From: Paenibacillus sp. OK003
GTDB lineage: Bacteria > Bacillota > Bacilli > Paenibacillales > Paenibacillaceae
DNA length: 64,000 nt
Direction of reading: 5' to 3'
NCBI RefSeq assembly: GCF_900109515.1
Contig: NZ_FOBD01000001.1
Coordinates: 434,001-498,000 of the forward strand
A program made the position numbers and the translations under genes. Of the stretch, positions 34,247-44,278 are shown piece after piece. The notes under the pieces are model-generated. The model was given only the letters and a program-made list of their open reading frames with translations. It was not told the origin of the DNA and searched no databases. Position 1 is the stretch's first letter. The number at the start of each line of letters is the position of its first letter.

Positions 34247-34954
34247 ATGGACCACAATCAACCATCTATGAGCTGGGATACGGCGGATGAAAACCGTTAC
34301 GAACAATCGATAGCCCTGAAAATTCCGGGTTATTCTCATATGCATGATCTGATGGAGCGACTGCTTGCCGCTTCTATCACGGATAACAACGAAGCTAAAA
34401 TACTAATTGTCGGAGCAGGTGGAGGTAAGGAAATGGCTCTGCTTGGTTCTCGCCATGCGGGATGGACGTTTACCGGAGTAGATCCTTCCCAGCCGATGCT
34501 TCAGTTAGCAGAGAGAAGAGTCCGGGAGGCGGGGATCGAAGCCAGAGTGCAACTTAAATCCATGACGCTTGATGTGTTGCCGGAAGAGGGTGTATACGAC
34601 GGGGCGACAAGCATGTTAATGCTTCATTTTATTCAGGGGATCGAGTCCAAAAGACGGTTCCTGTCCAATCTAGCGGCCAGACTCAAGCCTGGGGCGCCAC
34701 TCATTATTGCAGCAGTGAATGCCGATCTTCATTCGCCTGTATATCCAACCATGATGCAAGCCTGGCAGGATCACATGTTAAGTAATGGTATTCAGCCTGA
34801 AGAATGGGAGCGGTTTGCAGCTTCCCTTGACCGAGAGTCGGACCCCATCTCATCTGAACAAATGATAGAGCTGATGAAAGAATGCGGATTCTCGCACATT
34901 ACACGTTATTTCGGAGCATTCTGGGTGGAGGGATATTATGCGAAACGAAACTAA
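34247..34954 (+). CDS. SAM-dependent class I methyltransferase
   Basis: 235 residues. Motif I ILIVGAGGGKEMALL and the acidic loop TGVDPSQPML define the AdoMet-binding Rossmann fold; later RLKPGAPLIIAAV matches the post-II strand. The substrate is unknown. ATG at 34247 has GAGGAG 10 bp upstream. Its end overlaps the next gene by 17 bp, indicating translational coupling. Confidence 0.87.
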   Translation: MDHNQPSMSWDTADENRYEQSIALKIPGYSHMHDLMERLLAASITDNNEAKILIVGAGGGKEMALLGSRHAGWTFTGVDPSQPMLQLAERRVREAGIEARVQLKSMTLDVLPEEGVYDGATSMLMLHFIQGIESKRRFLSNLAARLKPGAPLIIAAVNADLHSPVYPTMMQAWQDHMLSNGIQPEEWERFAASLDRESDPISSEQMIELMKECGFSHITRYFGAFWVEGYYAKRN

Positions 34955-36035
34955 AACAGAGTCAGTGAAAGACCAGATTTGGGTTGTTGGCGGATATGGT
35001 CAGGTGGGGCAAATGATATGTACGCAACTGGGACGCTCATTTCCCGGCAAAGTATGGGCGGCAGGTACGCGGATGAACCGGGCTGAGGAATTCAGCCGAT
35101 CTACGGGTGGTATAGTCCAGCCGCTTCAATTAGATGTACGAAAAGCGATAGATCCTGTTGTGCTTCAATCGGTCAAGTTGGTGATCATGTGTGTGGACCA
35201 GACGGATACCCGATTTGTCGAGGCTTGTGCGAAAGCAGGGACAGATTATATCGATATTTCGGCCAATTATGATTTTCTGGGTCAGGTCGAACAGCTGCAT
35301 TCCAAAATGCAGCGTTCCAAAGCAACAGCCATGCTTAGTGTGGGACTGTCGCCTGGTGTGACCAATCTGCTTGTGCGTGAAGCAGGTGCCCATATGGAGC
35401 AAGTAGACGAAGCGGACATTACCGTCATGCTGGGACTGGGTGAGAAACACGGAAAAGCCGCGGTGGAGTGGACTGTGGATCAGATGAATGCTACCTATCA
35501 GGTCATGAAAAAGGGTAAGCCAGCCGAAGTGCAAAGTTTTCACGATGGTAAATGGATTGATTTTGGCGCAGATCTGGGCCGCAGGAAAGCATATCGGTTT
35601 AACTTTTCGGATCAACACGTCGTTGCTCGTACACTTGATATTCCAACGGTGTCCACCCGGTTATGTCTCGATTCCCGTTGGATGACCAGATCCATGGCAA
35701 TCTCGAAACGTATTGGGCTGTTCACGCTACTGCGTATTCCCTCCCTTCGTAATGGTACGGTCAAGGCTTTTGGGATTATTCCAGGAGGCGAGCCGATGTT
35801 TGCAGTTAAGGTAGATGCAGTGGGATGGAAAAAGGGCAAACCAGTCCATGTGGAGCAGCTGCTGGTTGGTGAGCGTGAAGCAGATGCAACAGCAGCAGTT
35901 GCGGCGGCGGTAGCGGAGCGAATGTATCGGACGGAGCTGCCGCATGGCGTTTTTCACATTGAACAATGCCTTTCCTTGCAGCATATTCAGGAAGCACTTC
36001 GTTTTCCATTGAAAGTAACAACGAAGATTACGTAA
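34938..36035 (+). CDS. Saccharopine-dehydrogenase-like NAD(P)-binding protein
   Basis: 365 residues. The N-terminal dinucleotide-binding fold starts WVVGGYGQVGQMI, a GxGxxG-type motif, with a second piece AGTDYIDISANYDF and GLSPGVTNLLVREAG typical of the saccharopine dehydrogenase family. The remainder is an alpha/beta catalytic-type domain. It may reduce or oxidise an amino-acid-like substrate, but the lysine pathway is not implied. It shares a transcript with the methyltransferase. Confidence 0.8.
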   Translation: MRNETKTESVKDQIWVVGGYGQVGQMICTQLGRSFPGKVWAAGTRMNRAEEFSRSTGGIVQPLQLDVRKAIDPVVLQSVKLVIMCVDQTDTRFVEACAKAGTDYIDISANYDFLGQVEQLHSKMQRSKATAMLSVGLSPGVTNLLVREAGAHMEQVDEADITVMLGLGEKHGKAAVEWTVDQMNATYQVMKKGKPAEVQSFHDGKWIDFGADLGRRKAYRFNFSDQHVVARTLDIPTVSTRLCLDSRWMTRSMAISKRIGLFTLLRIPSLRNGTVKAFGIIPGGEPMFAVKVDAVGWKKGKPVHVEQLLVGEREADATAAVAAAVAERMYRTELPHGVFHIEQCLSLQHIQEALRFPLKVTTKIT

Positions 36036-36061
36036 ATCATATATGTGGTTGGATCATTTTT

Positions 36062-36089
36062 TTGCTCAGGCTCTCCGATCTGCTATGAT
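36062..36089 (+). promoter_or_regulatory. Promoter before the small gene at 36125
   Basis: TTGCTC and TATGAT are 16 bp apart, 36 bp before the start codon. Confidence 0.5.
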
Positions 36090-36124
36090 GGAACAAATAA
36101 TCATGGATAGAACGGAGGCAGATC

Positions 36125-36418
36125 ATGAACTGTATTGCTGTATTGCCTTATTACAAAGTACAGAGAGAAGTGACGGGGCTCGCACAGGAAGTACTGCATA
36201 GCGATCGGTCCATGATCCTGTACTCGGACAAGATTGTAACGAAATACCGCGAGTTTAATATTACGGAAGTGTTCGACATGTCCTTTCGGAGAATGGGGAA
36301 TGAAGGTGGTTTTTTCTATCTACATACCAGCACCGGAGTCTATCCTTATATGGTCAACATAGATCCCAAGCCTTTTATCCAAAGTTTCAGAACGATGACG
36401 ACTCAAAAATTAACTTAG
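36125..36418 (+). CDS. Conserved hypothetical protein
   Basis: 97 residues, soluble, unrecognised. The strand-rich pattern (RSMILYSDKIVTKYREFNITEVFDMSFRRM, GFFYLHTSTGVYPYMV) would suit a PH-like barrel, which is only a guess. GGAGG lies 8 bp before the ATG, and the deaminase gene follows 80 bp later on the same strand. Confidence 0.7.
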   Translation: MNCIAVLPYYKVQREVTGLAQEVLHSDRSMILYSDKIVTKYREFNITEVFDMSFRRMGNEGGFFYLHTSTGVYPYMVNIDPKPFIQSFRTMTTQKLT

Positions 36419-36498
36419 TCTTGACCTTGCCGTTACGTGAAGGCTTATCCTCGGATTTGGAAGTAAGGCAATCCAAACCTAGAGGAGTTGTGAAACGA

Positions 36499-37791
36499 AT
36501 GAGTATATTAATCCAGCAAGCCACAATCGTAACGATGAAAGACACCGATTCCCCCTTCAAGGGGGATATTCGCATTGTAGGCGACCGTATCGCAGAGATG
36601 GCTCCCCACATTCAGGCTCAACCGGGTGATGACATTATGGATGGTCAACATAAAGTGGCCATGCCGGGCTTGATCAATGCTCACCAGCATACACCGATGA
36701 GTCTGTTGCGGGGATTCTCGGATGATCTGAAGCTGATGGACTGGCTTGACCGTAAGATGCTTCCTGCAGAAGCAAGGATGACACCCGAAGATATATATTG
36801 GGGAGCACAATTATCCATCGCCGAGATGATCCGTTCAGGAACTACAGCTTACGCTGATATGTACATTCACATGAATGAAATCGCAGAAGCGGTAACGGAA
36901 ACCGGTATTCGGGCATCGCTCACACGCGGCATGGTATTCATGGAGGATGACGGAGGGCGCAGATTACAGGAAGCGGTCGATTTGGTGCAACGTTGGTCGG
37001 GTAAGGCTGAGGGTCGAATCACGACGATGTATGGCCCGCATTCTCCCTATACTTGCCCAGTAGAACCTTTGCGGGAAGTCATCGCGATGGCGGAACAGGA
37101 GAACGTGCCTATCCATATTCATCTGGCTGAGACGAAAGAGGAAGTTGTGAAGATTCGTGAACGCTATGGTATGACGCCAACGGAGTATTTGGAAGAGGCA
37201 GGTATGTTCGAAAAACTACACGTACTGCTTGCGCATGGCGTACACCTGAATCGCAGAGATATTGGCAGATTGAAAGGCATGCGTGGTGGAGTAGCGCATA
37301 ATCCGGTCAGCAATCTGAAGCTTGGCTGCGGAATTGCCCCAATTACCGAGATGATTGCACAGGGAATTAATGTGGGTCTTGGAACTGACGGGGCAGGCAG
37401 TGCGACAACCATCGATATGTTTGAAGAGATCAAGGCTGCGACCTGGCTGCAAAAGCTGGATTATGGTGATCCTACCCGGTTGTCGGCAAGAGAGGTACTA
37501 CACATGTCTACACGGGGAAGTGCAGGTCTGTTGAACCTTCAGGATGAAGTAGGTGTGCTGGAAGTTGGGCGCAAGGCCGACCTGATTCTGATTGATCTGA
37601 AGAAACCGCATTTGCAGCCGGTTCACGAGCTGGAATCATTGCTTGCATACAGCGTGAATGGAGCTGATGTAGATACCACCATTGTGAATGGTCGTGTACT
37701 GATGAGAGGCAGGCAGCTGCTAACGATAGATGAGGAAGAACTTTTCCGTCAGGTAGAGGTTCGTTCGAAGCGTATTGTGGAAGGGATTTAA
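36499..37791 (+). CDS. mtaD: 5-methylthioadenosine/S-adenosylhomocysteine deaminase
   Basis: 430 residues of the amidohydrolase superfamily. Metal ligands appear in NAHQHTPM (His62, His64), IHLAE (His), and GTDGAGS (Asp). The sequence MLPAEARMTPEDIYWGAQLSIAEMIRSGTT fits MtaD/TrzN-like deaminases that convert MTA or SAH to inosyl products. The start at MSILIQQ (36499) has GAGGAG 11 bp upstream; the frame extends 26 codons further without a site. An SAM-dependent methyltransferase is encoded 1.5 kb upstream, so a shared SAM salvage theme is possible. Confidence 0.88.
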   Translation: MSILIQQATIVTMKDTDSPFKGDIRIVGDRIAEMAPHIQAQPGDDIMDGQHKVAMPGLINAHQHTPMSLLRGFSDDLKLMDWLDRKMLPAEARMTPEDIYWGAQLSIAEMIRSGTTAYADMYIHMNEIAEAVTETGIRASLTRGMVFMEDDGGRRLQEAVDLVQRWSGKAEGRITTMYGPHSPYTCPVEPLREVIAMAEQENVPIHIHLAETKEEVVKIRERYGMTPTEYLEEAGMFEKLHVLLAHGVHLNRRDIGRLKGMRGGVAHNPVSNLKLGCGIAPITEMIAQGINVGLGTDGAGSATTIDMFEEIKAATWLQKLDYGDPTRLSAREVLHMSTRGSAGLLNLQDEVGVLEVGRKADLILIDLKKPHLQPVHELESLLAYSVNGADVDTTIVNGRVLMRGRQLLTIDEEELFRQVEVRSKRIVEGI

Positions 37792-37828
37792 GTATTGGGA
37801 CTGAAAATTGAATGGAATCGATCGTGTG

Positions 37829-37865
37829 AAACGTCTTGAACCATTGGTTCAAAGGCGTTTTTTTT
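37829..37865 (+). terminator. Terminator after mtaD
   Basis: AAACGTCTTGAACC and GGTTCAAAGGCGTTT form a stem with a 3-base loop and a T-run. Confidence 0.9.
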
Positions 37866-37975
37866 CGTATTTTGCTAGGAATTGGTTTTTTCATGTTCAG
37901 AATCGGTTCAGAAGGGAGCGATATACTTGATTTATATTTTTAAAAATTTGAAATTTATCAAGGGGGTACATAAAG

Positions 37976-39358
37976 GTGAAGGATAAACCAATTGGAACAA
38001 GATTTGCGCCACTAATGAAAAAAAGTATGCTGACGGCGCTGGGGCTCGGAATCGCCTTGCCACTTGGAAGCACAATCCCTTCGGTGCAAGCTGGAGCACC
38101 ATCAAGTCAAGCCATAATCACCGCACCTGTATTAAACGAAGATATTAACTGGCTGGCGGAAACCTCAGCTACGAACGGGAGTGAACAGAGATCCATAGTG
38201 GTAGATGGTTCGTTCGTAACCGTTGATTTGATGGATTATTTATCCTCCTTCGATCTGGTGAACGACAATGAACTGTACGCTGAATCGAACGATACCTCCG
38301 TTGCGTCAGCAAGGGTTAGAGAAGGACATTTGATTGTGCAAATCCAGAAAGCGGGTACAGTCACCATTAAGTTGCTTGCCAAACACACTTCGGGGACATC
38401 CATTCAGGATCATCTAGAGCTACAGGTTACGAAACAAGGAGATACCAACGGAGACGGTAAAGTTGACTCAAGAGATGCTAAAGCTATTTCGGATTTCCTA
38501 AACACGCCTAGATTTCGAGGACCAACGATGAGTGAACTCAATCGCATGGATGTAAATCGTGATAGTACGCTGAATATGACAGATTTGAGTGAGTTGTTTA
38601 GAGGATATACGCAGCGCAGTTTGGGAGCCACAGATAACCATTATGTCTTGACGTTTAAGCAGATTCAGGATGCTCCATATGCCGTGAACGCTGAACTGAC
38701 GGGTGAGATGAAAATGGGAAGCACCATTACCGGTACATACAATTACTTGGACCTTGAGGGTGACGATCAGGGTGATAACCCATTGTATCAGTGGTACAGT
38801 GCTTCTGATGTTACAGGAATAGACAAGCAAGAAATTACAGGTGCCACGTCAAAAGAGTACTTGATCAGGGTTGAAGATATTGGAAAGTACCTGTTCCTGA
38901 AAATCACTCCACAAGCGATGAAGGGTGAGATTAAGGGAGAAGGGGTTATCGTGGGTGGAACCGCAGCTGTGACTCAGGGTGCTTTAAGTGCCGACGTACA
39001 AAGCTTGTCTCCAGTCAATGGAACTACTGGAGTTGGGGTCAATGATCCTTTGGTCATTACGTATACCGTTCCTGTTTATGATGTACCTCAGCGTTCCGGA
39101 ATTTACATCAAGATCAGAGATTTAACAGAGAACCAAATCGTTAAGGAATACTCCGTTAAAGATCAAGATTACACCATAAACGATAATATTGTCACGATCA
39201 CTAACCCAGGATTGACTTATGGTCACCAATATTCAATAGAAGTACCATGGTTTTTCTTTTATGGAGGCGAGGATTCTCATTATGTTAATCCAATCGGATT
39301 AAGCACACTGCTCATGTGGACATTTACAACCGAAGAAGGTCCACCACCAACTCCTTAA
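37976..39358 (+). CDS. Secreted protein with dockerin-like and Ig-like domains
   Basis: 460 residues. A signal peptide ends near residue 39 (VQA). A dockerin type I-like pair of calcium loops lies at about residues 152-210: DTNGDGKVDSRDA and, 40 residues on, DVNRDSTLNMTDLSELF. Before it is an Ig-like strand domain; after it comes an Ig-like domain of the YQWY...ITGATSKEYLI type and a C-terminal Big_5-like domain (SLSPVNGTTGVGVNDPLVITY). No catalytic domain is visible. GTG start with AGGGGG 8-9 bp upstream. It is followed 81 bp later by a cohesin-SLH gene, the likely partner. Confidence 0.8.
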   Translation: MKDKPIGTRFAPLMKKSMLTALGLGIALPLGSTIPSVQAGAPSSQAIITAPVLNEDINWLAETSATNGSEQRSIVVDGSFVTVDLMDYLSSFDLVNDNELYAESNDTSVASARVREGHLIVQIQKAGTVTIKLLAKHTSGTSIQDHLELQVTKQGDTNGDGKVDSRDAKAISDFLNTPRFRGPTMSELNRMDVNRDSTLNMTDLSELFRGYTQRSLGATDNHYVLTFKQIQDAPYAVNAELTGEMKMGSTITGTYNYLDLEGDDQGDNPLYQWYSASDVTGIDKQEITGATSKEYLIRVEDIGKYLFLKITPQAMKGEIKGEGVIVGGTAAVTQGALSADVQSLSPVNGTTGVGVNDPLVITYTVPVYDVPQRSGIYIKIRDLTENQIVKEYSVKDQDYTINDNIVTITNPGLTYGHQYSIEVPWFFFYGGEDSHYVNPIGLSTLLMWTFTTEEGPPPTP

Positions 39359-39439
39359 TATTCACGTAGTTCAACTGTGGAGAAAGTTCAAAACACCAAT
39401 AATAAATATCATCTCAAGTCACGAGAAGGAGGTCATTCC

Positions 39440-41368
39440 ATGTTCCAAACCAGAAAGAAGCAGATCCGGGCCACTGGAAAAATATCCAAACTGCTTGTCA
39501 TCATTGCACTGTTCTCATCCCTTGTGCTGCCAGGTGTGGCCGGAGCTGCACCGGACAGACCGGTGAAAATTACGCTTGATAACGTCAGTGTACAAGCAGG
39601 CCAGTCGGTGCACGTTCCCGTGAAATTTGAAGTACCTGATTATGGAAGAATCGGTGCCTATAATATGCAGGTGGAGTATGACGCATCTGCATTGCAGATT
39701 ATAGCCATTACTCCAACGCACGGTAAGACTGAAATTCCGGCATGTCAAACGGACGAGCAAGGCTGCTTCCAGTCTTATTATGATAACGAAGCAGGTTGGG
39801 CTCGTATCATTTGGTCCGATTTCACAGGCGATCATCGGCTTACATCCACACAGCAGCTATTTGATATTGAGATTAAAGCTAAAAGCGGCACTGCTGCCGG
39901 GACAAAGCAATTGGTTATCGATACGTTAGACAGTGAGCATTTGAGCTTAAACGATTCAGGATATGGGGTCCTCAGCCAGCTTACAGGCGGAACGATAACG
40001 ATTACATCTGGTACGACACCAGTAACACCATCTCCCGGATCAGGAAGTTCAACAGGTGGTTCTAACACCACTTCACCAGTCGTTACACCTGTTCCGTCTA
40101 CTGCGGTAACAAGCAAAATTGTAGATATCTATGTAAACGGTCAAAAGCAGGAACAATCGGCAACCGCAGAGACCGCAACGGTAGAGAACCGAGTTGTAAC
40201 TACGGTGAAGGTGGATAACGACAAAGTGCTGAACCAAATCAGCGACGGACTCAAAACGTTGTTGCTGCCAGTAAGCGGCACAGGAACCAATACAGTAATT
40301 GGTGAGCTGAATGGCAAACTGATTAAGGCCATGGAAAACAATAATGCAGAACTGGTTATTCAGACAGATCAAGGGACATACACCCTTCCTGCAAATCAAA
40401 TTCGGATTGATTCAATTTCCAAACAATTGGGGACATCGGCTGACCTTGAGGATATCGTGATTCAACTGACGATTGCGCCAGGCTCTAAGGAAGAACAAGC
40501 AGCTGTGACAGCAGCGGTGAAGAAACAAAATAATGCATCTGTCGTAGCATCTCCGGTCGATTTTAAGGTGAGCGCAACTCATGGAGGAGTACGGGTAGAC
40601 ATTGATCAGTATAGCGCTTATGTTGAACGCTCGATTAATCTCCCGGAAGGCGTGGATTCGTCGAAGATCACAACGGGCGTAGTGCTTCTGCCAGACGGAA
40701 GCATTGTACATGTACCAACCAAAATCGTTCAGGCAAACGGAAAGTATTCTGCTGTCATTAACAGCCTGACCAACAGCACTTATGCGCTGATCTATCATCC
40801 GGTAACATTTGACGATGTATCGAATCACTGGAGCCGCAGTGACGTGCAGGATCTGGCATCACGCCTGATTGTGCAAGGTATAGGCGAGAACAGTTTCTCA
40901 CCGGATCGCAGCATAACACGTGCGGAATTTACAGCCATCTTGCTGCGCGGCCTTGGACTTCATTCCACCAAAGGCACTGAAAAGACAGCATTCAAGGACG
41001 TGCAGACAGGAAGCTGGTATGAAAATGACGTACAAATTGCAGTTTCCTATGGACTGATTAGTGGTTATGCGGATGAAAGCTTCCATCCCAATGGCAACAT
41101 TACACGGGCCGAAGCCATGACTATTATCTCACGTGCATTGGATTTGGTTGAATTGGAACAGGCGTCAGCATCCGAGACAGAAGAGTTGCTAAGCACCTTC
41201 ACGGACAGTGGAATCGTACAAAACTGGGCTGCAGAAGGAATAGCTTCAGCCGTCAAGCAAGGTCTGGTGCAGGGCACAGATGGCAAGTTGATGGCGAATA
41301 CCGCAATTAGTCGTTCACAAACTGCAGTCATCGTGAAAAGATTGCTTAGCAAAGCCGGACTAATCTGA
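39440..41368 (+). CDS. Cohesin-domain cell-surface protein with three SLH repeats
   Basis: 642 residues. A signal peptide ends near residue 36 (AGAA). Residues about 38-190 form a cohesin-like domain (VKITLDNVSVQAGQSVHVPV, YNMQVEYDASALQI, DFTG, GTITI). A Ser/Thr/Pro linker follows, then a middle domain (225-450) and three SLH modules at about 455-640, each with the (I/N)TRAEF or SRSQT core, which bind secondary cell-wall polymer. It would act as a wall anchor for dockerin-bearing proteins. Start at 39440 is supported by AGGAGG with 8-bp spacing. Confidence 0.87.
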   Translation: MFQTRKKQIRATGKISKLLVIIALFSSLVLPGVAGAAPDRPVKITLDNVSVQAGQSVHVPVKFEVPDYGRIGAYNMQVEYDASALQIIAITPTHGKTEIPACQTDEQGCFQSYYDNEAGWARIIWSDFTGDHRLTSTQQLFDIEIKAKSGTAAGTKQLVIDTLDSEHLSLNDSGYGVLSQLTGGTITITSGTTPVTPSPGSGSSTGGSNTTSPVVTPVPSTAVTSKIVDIYVNGQKQEQSATAETATVENRVVTTVKVDNDKVLNQISDGLKTLLLPVSGTGTNTVIGELNGKLIKAMENNNAELVIQTDQGTYTLPANQIRIDSISKQLGTSADLEDIVIQLTIAPGSKEEQAAVTAAVKKQNNASVVASPVDFKVSATHGGVRVDIDQYSAYVERSINLPEGVDSSKITTGVVLLPDGSIVHVPTKIVQANGKYSAVINSLTNSTYALIYHPVTFDDVSNHWSRSDVQDLASRLIVQGIGENSFSPDRSITRAEFTAILLRGLGLHSTKGTEKTAFKDVQTGSWYENDVQIAVSYGLISGYADESFHPNGNITRAEAMTIISRALDLVELEQASASETEELLSTFTDSGIVQNWAAEGIASAVKQGLVQGTDGKLMANTAISRSQTAVIVKRLLSKAGLI

Positions 41369-41414
41369 TATTTCTCTAAACGATGAACGTTTAAAGCGAA
41401 TGAAGCAAAACGAA

Positions 41415-41455
41415 GCAAACGGAGTCCTAATGAAAGTAGGGCTCCGTTTGCTTTT
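41415..41455 (+). terminator. Terminator after the cohesin-SLH gene
   Basis: GCAAACGGAGTCCTA pairs with TAGGGCTCCGTTTGC, then TTTT. Confidence 0.9.
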
Positions 41456-41599
41456 CCTTACATATTGATTTTTGACAGCTACAATTCTTTTGCCAGGCAG
41501 ACGCGAATGGTCCAGTTCATTATCAGTTCACACAAATTTGTTAGAATGTGAAATGGCCAATATAGATAGGGTGTATGACTTGGAGAGGAAGAGATCAAG

Positions 41600-43564
41600 A
41601 TGACTATATTAGAAGTTAAACATGTGAAGAAATCATACACGCTGTATGGTAAGGAAAAGGTCCCTGTGCTCCACGATGTGAATTTGAGCTTTGAGACAGG
41701 AGAATTCGTCTCGATCCTTGGTGAATCGGGTTGCGGAAAGTCAACCCTCATGAATATTATTGGTGGAATGGACTCCGATTTTGAAGGGGAGATCCTTGTT
41801 CGTAGGAAGAACTTAAGTGCCATGACTGAGAAGGAAATGGATGATTATCGCAAGAATAATATCGGCTTTGTGTTTCAAAATTTCAATCTGATCCCGCATT
41901 TGTCTGTGCTGGAGAATGTTACGATTGCCATGCAAATGACGGATACAAGTGAAAAGGAACGAAACAAGCGCGCTATAGATATTTTGACCGAGGTCGGGCT
42001 GCAGGAACATCTGAATAAACGGCCCAATCAGCTGTCGGGTGGACAGAAGCAAAGGGTCTCCATTGCTCGTGCATTATCAAACAATCCAGACATTATTTTG
42101 GCGGATGAACCAACAGGTGCTCTGGATCGGGAAAATGGGGATCAAATTCTGGCTTTGCTGGACAGCATTGCGCAAAAAGGAATGTTGGTAATAGCCGTAA
42201 CCCACTCTCAGAAAGTAGCTGATTCCGGTACACGTATTGTGAAGGTAGAGGAGGGACGAATTAAGGATGATATCCATTTAAAAGATCGTTCCTTGACTAC
42301 CTACGAGGGTAGTCGTGGTGCTTCCAGAAACCTGGGCTTACTGGCTTCTTTCAAAATGGCTCTCAAAAATATGAAGCTCAACGGCAAGCGTAATGTACTG
42401 GTAGCATTAGGTGGGTCGATCGGGATTTTAAGTGTACTCCTGATGCTCTCCTTGGGTAATGGGATAACGACATATATGAACGACGAAATCAATTCAAGCA
42501 TGGACCCGTTACTCGTGGATATAACGAAGCCGAGTGAAGAAGCCAAAGATATGCAAGGCCCCGAAGCCTTGATGGCAACAGGTGAACCGTTCACAGAAGC
42601 TGATATTGAGACCATTCGCAAATTCCCTAATGTGGATCATGTAGAGACGATCACTACCATTACAGGCAAATCGACTATGGTTCATGCAAAGCAAAGTGTG
42701 GCACTCACGCAGTTAACGACGTTAACGGACGCTTTTGATCCAGCAACGCTAACAACGGGTAAGCTTCCGGTAGAAAATGAGATGATGTTACCCCTCGATA
42801 CGGCGAATAAATTAAGCGGAAATGACCAAGCTGAATCCATGATCGGCAAGTCTGTGTTTCTATATATCAGTGAGATGGATGGCAATAATAAACCGGTAAC
42901 TTTGGAGAAAGAAATAACCATATCAGGTATTTATGAAGCGTCAGATCAAAGATCACCCATGCAGCAATCACCGGGTTACATTTCATCACACACGTTGGAG
43001 CAAATGTATACGGACAAAGGAATAACGATTGGGCCAATTCAGGTTAACGCTTATGCAACCGATATGAAATATGTCAATGATATTAATGCTGCTGCTGTTG
43101 ATGCGGGCTTCTCAGGCTCCCAGACGGCAAAAGTTATGGAAAATATCACGACATATGTGAACATGGCCACGATCGTTCTGTCTGGTATTGCAGGCATTTC
43201 GTTGATTGTATCTGGTATTATGATACTGGTTGTGCTTTATATTAGTGTCGTGGAACGAACAAAGGAAATCGGAATCCTTCGTGCGATTGGAGCAAGAAAG
43301 AAGGATATCAAGCGAATTTTCTTTTCTGAATCGGCTCTATTGGGGGTATTCAGTGGTATCATTGCGGTAGTATTTGCGATAATTATTAGTTATGTTTTAA
43401 ATATTCTTTTGGACAATGCGTTTGGAGCAAAACTAATTAACTTATCCGGATATTATATCTTGTTCGGAATCCTTGTAAGTACAGTGATTAGCATCATCGC
43501 TGGTTTGATGCCTTCATCGAAGGCTGCCAAGCTGGACCCGATGGAATCCTTACGATATGAATAA
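41600..43564 (+). CDS. MacB-like ABC transporter, ATPase fused to permease
   Basis: 654 residues. The N-terminal ATPase (1-225) has Walker [10 protein letters not shown], signature LSGGQKQR and Walker B IILADEP followed by the LolD/MacB-type TGALD. The permease has a helix near 270, an extracytoplasmic domain at about 290-510, and three C-terminal helices with the FtsX-type motif [16 protein letters not shown]. This is the MacB plan for exporting peptides or responding to envelope-active compounds. A response regulator and kinase follow at once, suggesting self-regulation by a sensed drug or peptide. Confidence 0.9.
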   Translation: MTILEVKHVKKSYTLYGKEKVPVLHDVNLSFETGEFVSILGESGCGKSTLMNIIGGMDSDFEGEILVRRKNLSAMTEKEMDDYRKNNIGFVFQNFNLIPHLSVLENVTIAMQMTDTSEKERNKRAIDILTEVGLQEHLNKRPNQLSGGQKQRVSIARALSNNPDIILADEPTGALDRENGDQILALLDSIAQKGMLVIAVTHSQKVADSGTRIVKVEEGRIKDDIHLKDRSLTTYEGSRGASRNLGLLASFKMALKNMKLNGKRNVLVALGGSIGILSVLLMLSLGNGITTYMNDEINSSMDPLLVDITKPSEEAKDMQGPEALMATGEPFTEADIETIRKFPNVDHVETITTITGKSTMVHAKQSVALTQLTTLTDAFDPATLTTGKLPVENEMMLPLDTANKLSGNDQAESMIGKSVFLYISEMDGNNKPVTLEKEITISGIYEASDQRSPMQQSPGYISSHTLEQMYTDKGITIGPIQVNAYATDMKYVNDINAAAVDAGFSGSQTAKVMENITTYVNMATIVLSGIAGISLIVSGIMILVVLYISVVERTKEIGILRAIGARKKDIKRIFFSESALLGVFSGIIAVVFAIIISYVLNILLDNAFGAKLINLSGYYILFGILVSTVISIIAGLMPSSKAAKLDPMESLRYE

Positions 43565-43609
43565 AACCAAGTATTGAATAATGAAAATTGCGGAAAGGAT
43601 AATGGATAC

Positions 43610-44278
43610 ATGAACACGATTCTGGTGGTGGATGATGATTCCCATATCCGCAAATTAATCCGAATTTATCTCGAAAAAAATCAGTTTTCCGTCGTGGAAG
43701 CGCCGGATGGCCAAGAAGCACTGAACATCCTCTCTTATACCAAAATTGATTTAGCGATTGTAGATGTGATGATGCCCCGTGTAGATGGCATTGAACTGAC
43801 CGAAGATATTCGATCTTATATGGATATTCCGATTCTGATGGTGACTGCCAAAGGCGAATCCAAGGATAAAGTCAGAGGATTTAATGCAGGGTCAGACGAT
43901 TATTTAGTAAAACCTTTTGATCCTGTAGAGTTAATCTTGCGTGTGAAATCCTTAATGAAGAGATACAACAAGATTTCATCGAATGTTATTCATATAGGCA
44001 GTGCAACGATTGATTTGAGCAATTTGACGGTCGATGCAGGAGCACAAACGGTAGAATTGAAAAAAAAGGAATGTGAATTGTTGTTTGCTCTGGCGAGTTT
44101 GCCAGGGCAAATATTCACACGTACACAGCTTATAGAAGATATATGGGGAATCGATTATGAAGGTGATGAGCGTACCGTTGATGTGCATATTAAAAGGCTA
44201 AGAGAACGGCTGGAACCGATCCCCGAGCTGATCATTTCGACGATAAGAGGACTTGGATATCGTTTGGAGAGTGTATGA
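43610..44278 (+). CDS. OmpR-family response regulator
   Basis: 222 residues. Receiver domain with acid pocket Asp8-Asp10, acceptor Asp52 (IVDVMMP) and KPFDP; winged-helix DNA-binding domain with DERTVDVHIKRLRERL and TIRGLGYRLE. The start at MNTILVVDDD (43610) has AAAGGA 10 bp upstream. It lies 45 bp after the ABC transporter and overlaps the kinase by ATGA. Confidence 0.92.
   Translation: MNTILVVDDDSHIRKLIRIYLEKNQFSVVEAPDGQEALNILSYTKIDLAIVDVMMPRVDGIELTEDIRSYMDIPILMVTAKGESKDKVRGFNAGSDDYLVKPFDPVELILRVKSLMKRYNKISSNVIHIGSATIDLSNLTVDAGAQTVELKKKECELLFALASLPGQIFTRTQLIEDIWGIDYEGDERTVDVHIKRLRERLEPIPELIISTIRGLGYRLESV

Noticed and set aside
36421-36498. N-terminal 26-codon extension of the MtaD-type gene
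   Set aside because: No ribosome site and the residues do not fit the family N-terminus; the GAGGAG-linked ATG at 36499 is better.
41527-41552. TTCACA/TGTGAA inverted repeat upstream of the MacB-like gene as an operator
   Set aside because: Only six-base arms with a 14-bp spacer, no promoter in register, and chance occurrence is likely.
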